Source of the DNA: Caldifarciminota bacterium
Lineage (GTDB): Bacteria > WOR-3 > Hydrothermia > WGAB01
Direction of reading: 5' to 3'
DNA length: 5,294 nucleotides
Assembly (NCBI GenBank): GCA_015489295.1
Contig: WGAB01000367.1
Location: 1-5,294, forward strand
Shown: in pieces, positions 5,279 through 5,294 of the stretch
Layout: each line of letters opens with the position of its first letter
Numbering within the stretch: position 1 is the first letter of the stretch
Notes under the pieces: generated by a model
Seen by the model: the letters and a program-made list of their open reading frames with translations, nothing else
Database searches by the model: none
Told to the model about the DNA's origin: nothing
Position numbers and translations under genes: made by a program

Positions 5279-5294
5279 GGGTTTTCATCGTGGG
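5263..5294 (+). CDS. Start of a further gene (runs off the window)
   Basis: An ATG at 5263, preceded by a strong Shine-Dalgarno GGGAGGTG around 5250-5256, opens MRTRLRVFIVG, a basic start followed by a beta-strand-like segment. It overlaps the last 16 nt of the preceding glycosyltransferase in another frame, typical of coupled genes in a polysaccharide operon. Only eleven residues are visible (the last from a partial but unambiguous GG codon), so the product cannot be identified; another glycosyltransferase is possible. Confidence 0.65.
   Translation, partial: MRTRLRVFIV

Overview
The window comes from a GC-rich bacterial chromosome. The host genes carry a lysA-type diaminopimelate decarboxylase, a secreted DUF4476 protein and GT4-type glycosyltransferases of the kind used for surface polysaccharide or LPS-core assembly. 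That fits a Gram-negative bacterium, possibly of a deltaproteobacterial or thermophilic lineage, but nothing here fixes the taxonomy.

Layout on the + strand: the 3' end of lysA (1-452) is followed after 17 nt by a small exported DUF4476 protein (470-1105). After a 68 nt gap comes a complete GT4 glycosyltransferase (1174-2325). Next is a 5' stub of a second glycosyltransferase (2375 to about 2540), which carries a one-base frameshift and breaks off after about 55 codons. A complete paralogue of the stub lies at 4187-5278, and its last codons overlap the start of a further gene that runs off the window (5263 onward).

Between the stub and the complete paralogue lies a compact two-gene cassette of about 1.6 kb on the minus strand, with visibly lower GC. 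It encodes an XRE-HTH/ImmA-IrrE (M78) zinc-peptidase fusion (4083-3022) followed, with a 32 nt overlap, by a PIN-domain protein (3053-2541). This is the organisation of a type II toxin-antitoxin module, with the PIN RNase as likely toxin and the HTH-peptidase as likely antitoxin and regulator. Its promoter region is unusually readable. A near-consensus sigma70 promoter (TTTACA-17-TAAAAT) is bracketed by two perfect 11-bp inverted arms (4107-4117 and 4140-4150) with centres 33 bp apart, a good candidate for the autoregulatory operator.

The cassette is flanked by imperfect direct copies of the glycosyltransferase leader and first codons (2352-2430 and 4164-4242, 75/79 identical). Just beyond this block identity falls abruptly to roughly 70%. 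The arrangement suggests that a toxin-antitoxin module landed in a tandem glycosyltransferase array, destroyed one copy and left the other intact, with gene conversion or recombination at the shared 5' ends. The glycosyltransferase operon and the cassette are transcribed toward each other on the left and away from each other on the right. No tRNA, rRNA, CRISPR array, transposase or convincing intrinsic terminator was seen, and no stretch over 300 nt is without a gene.
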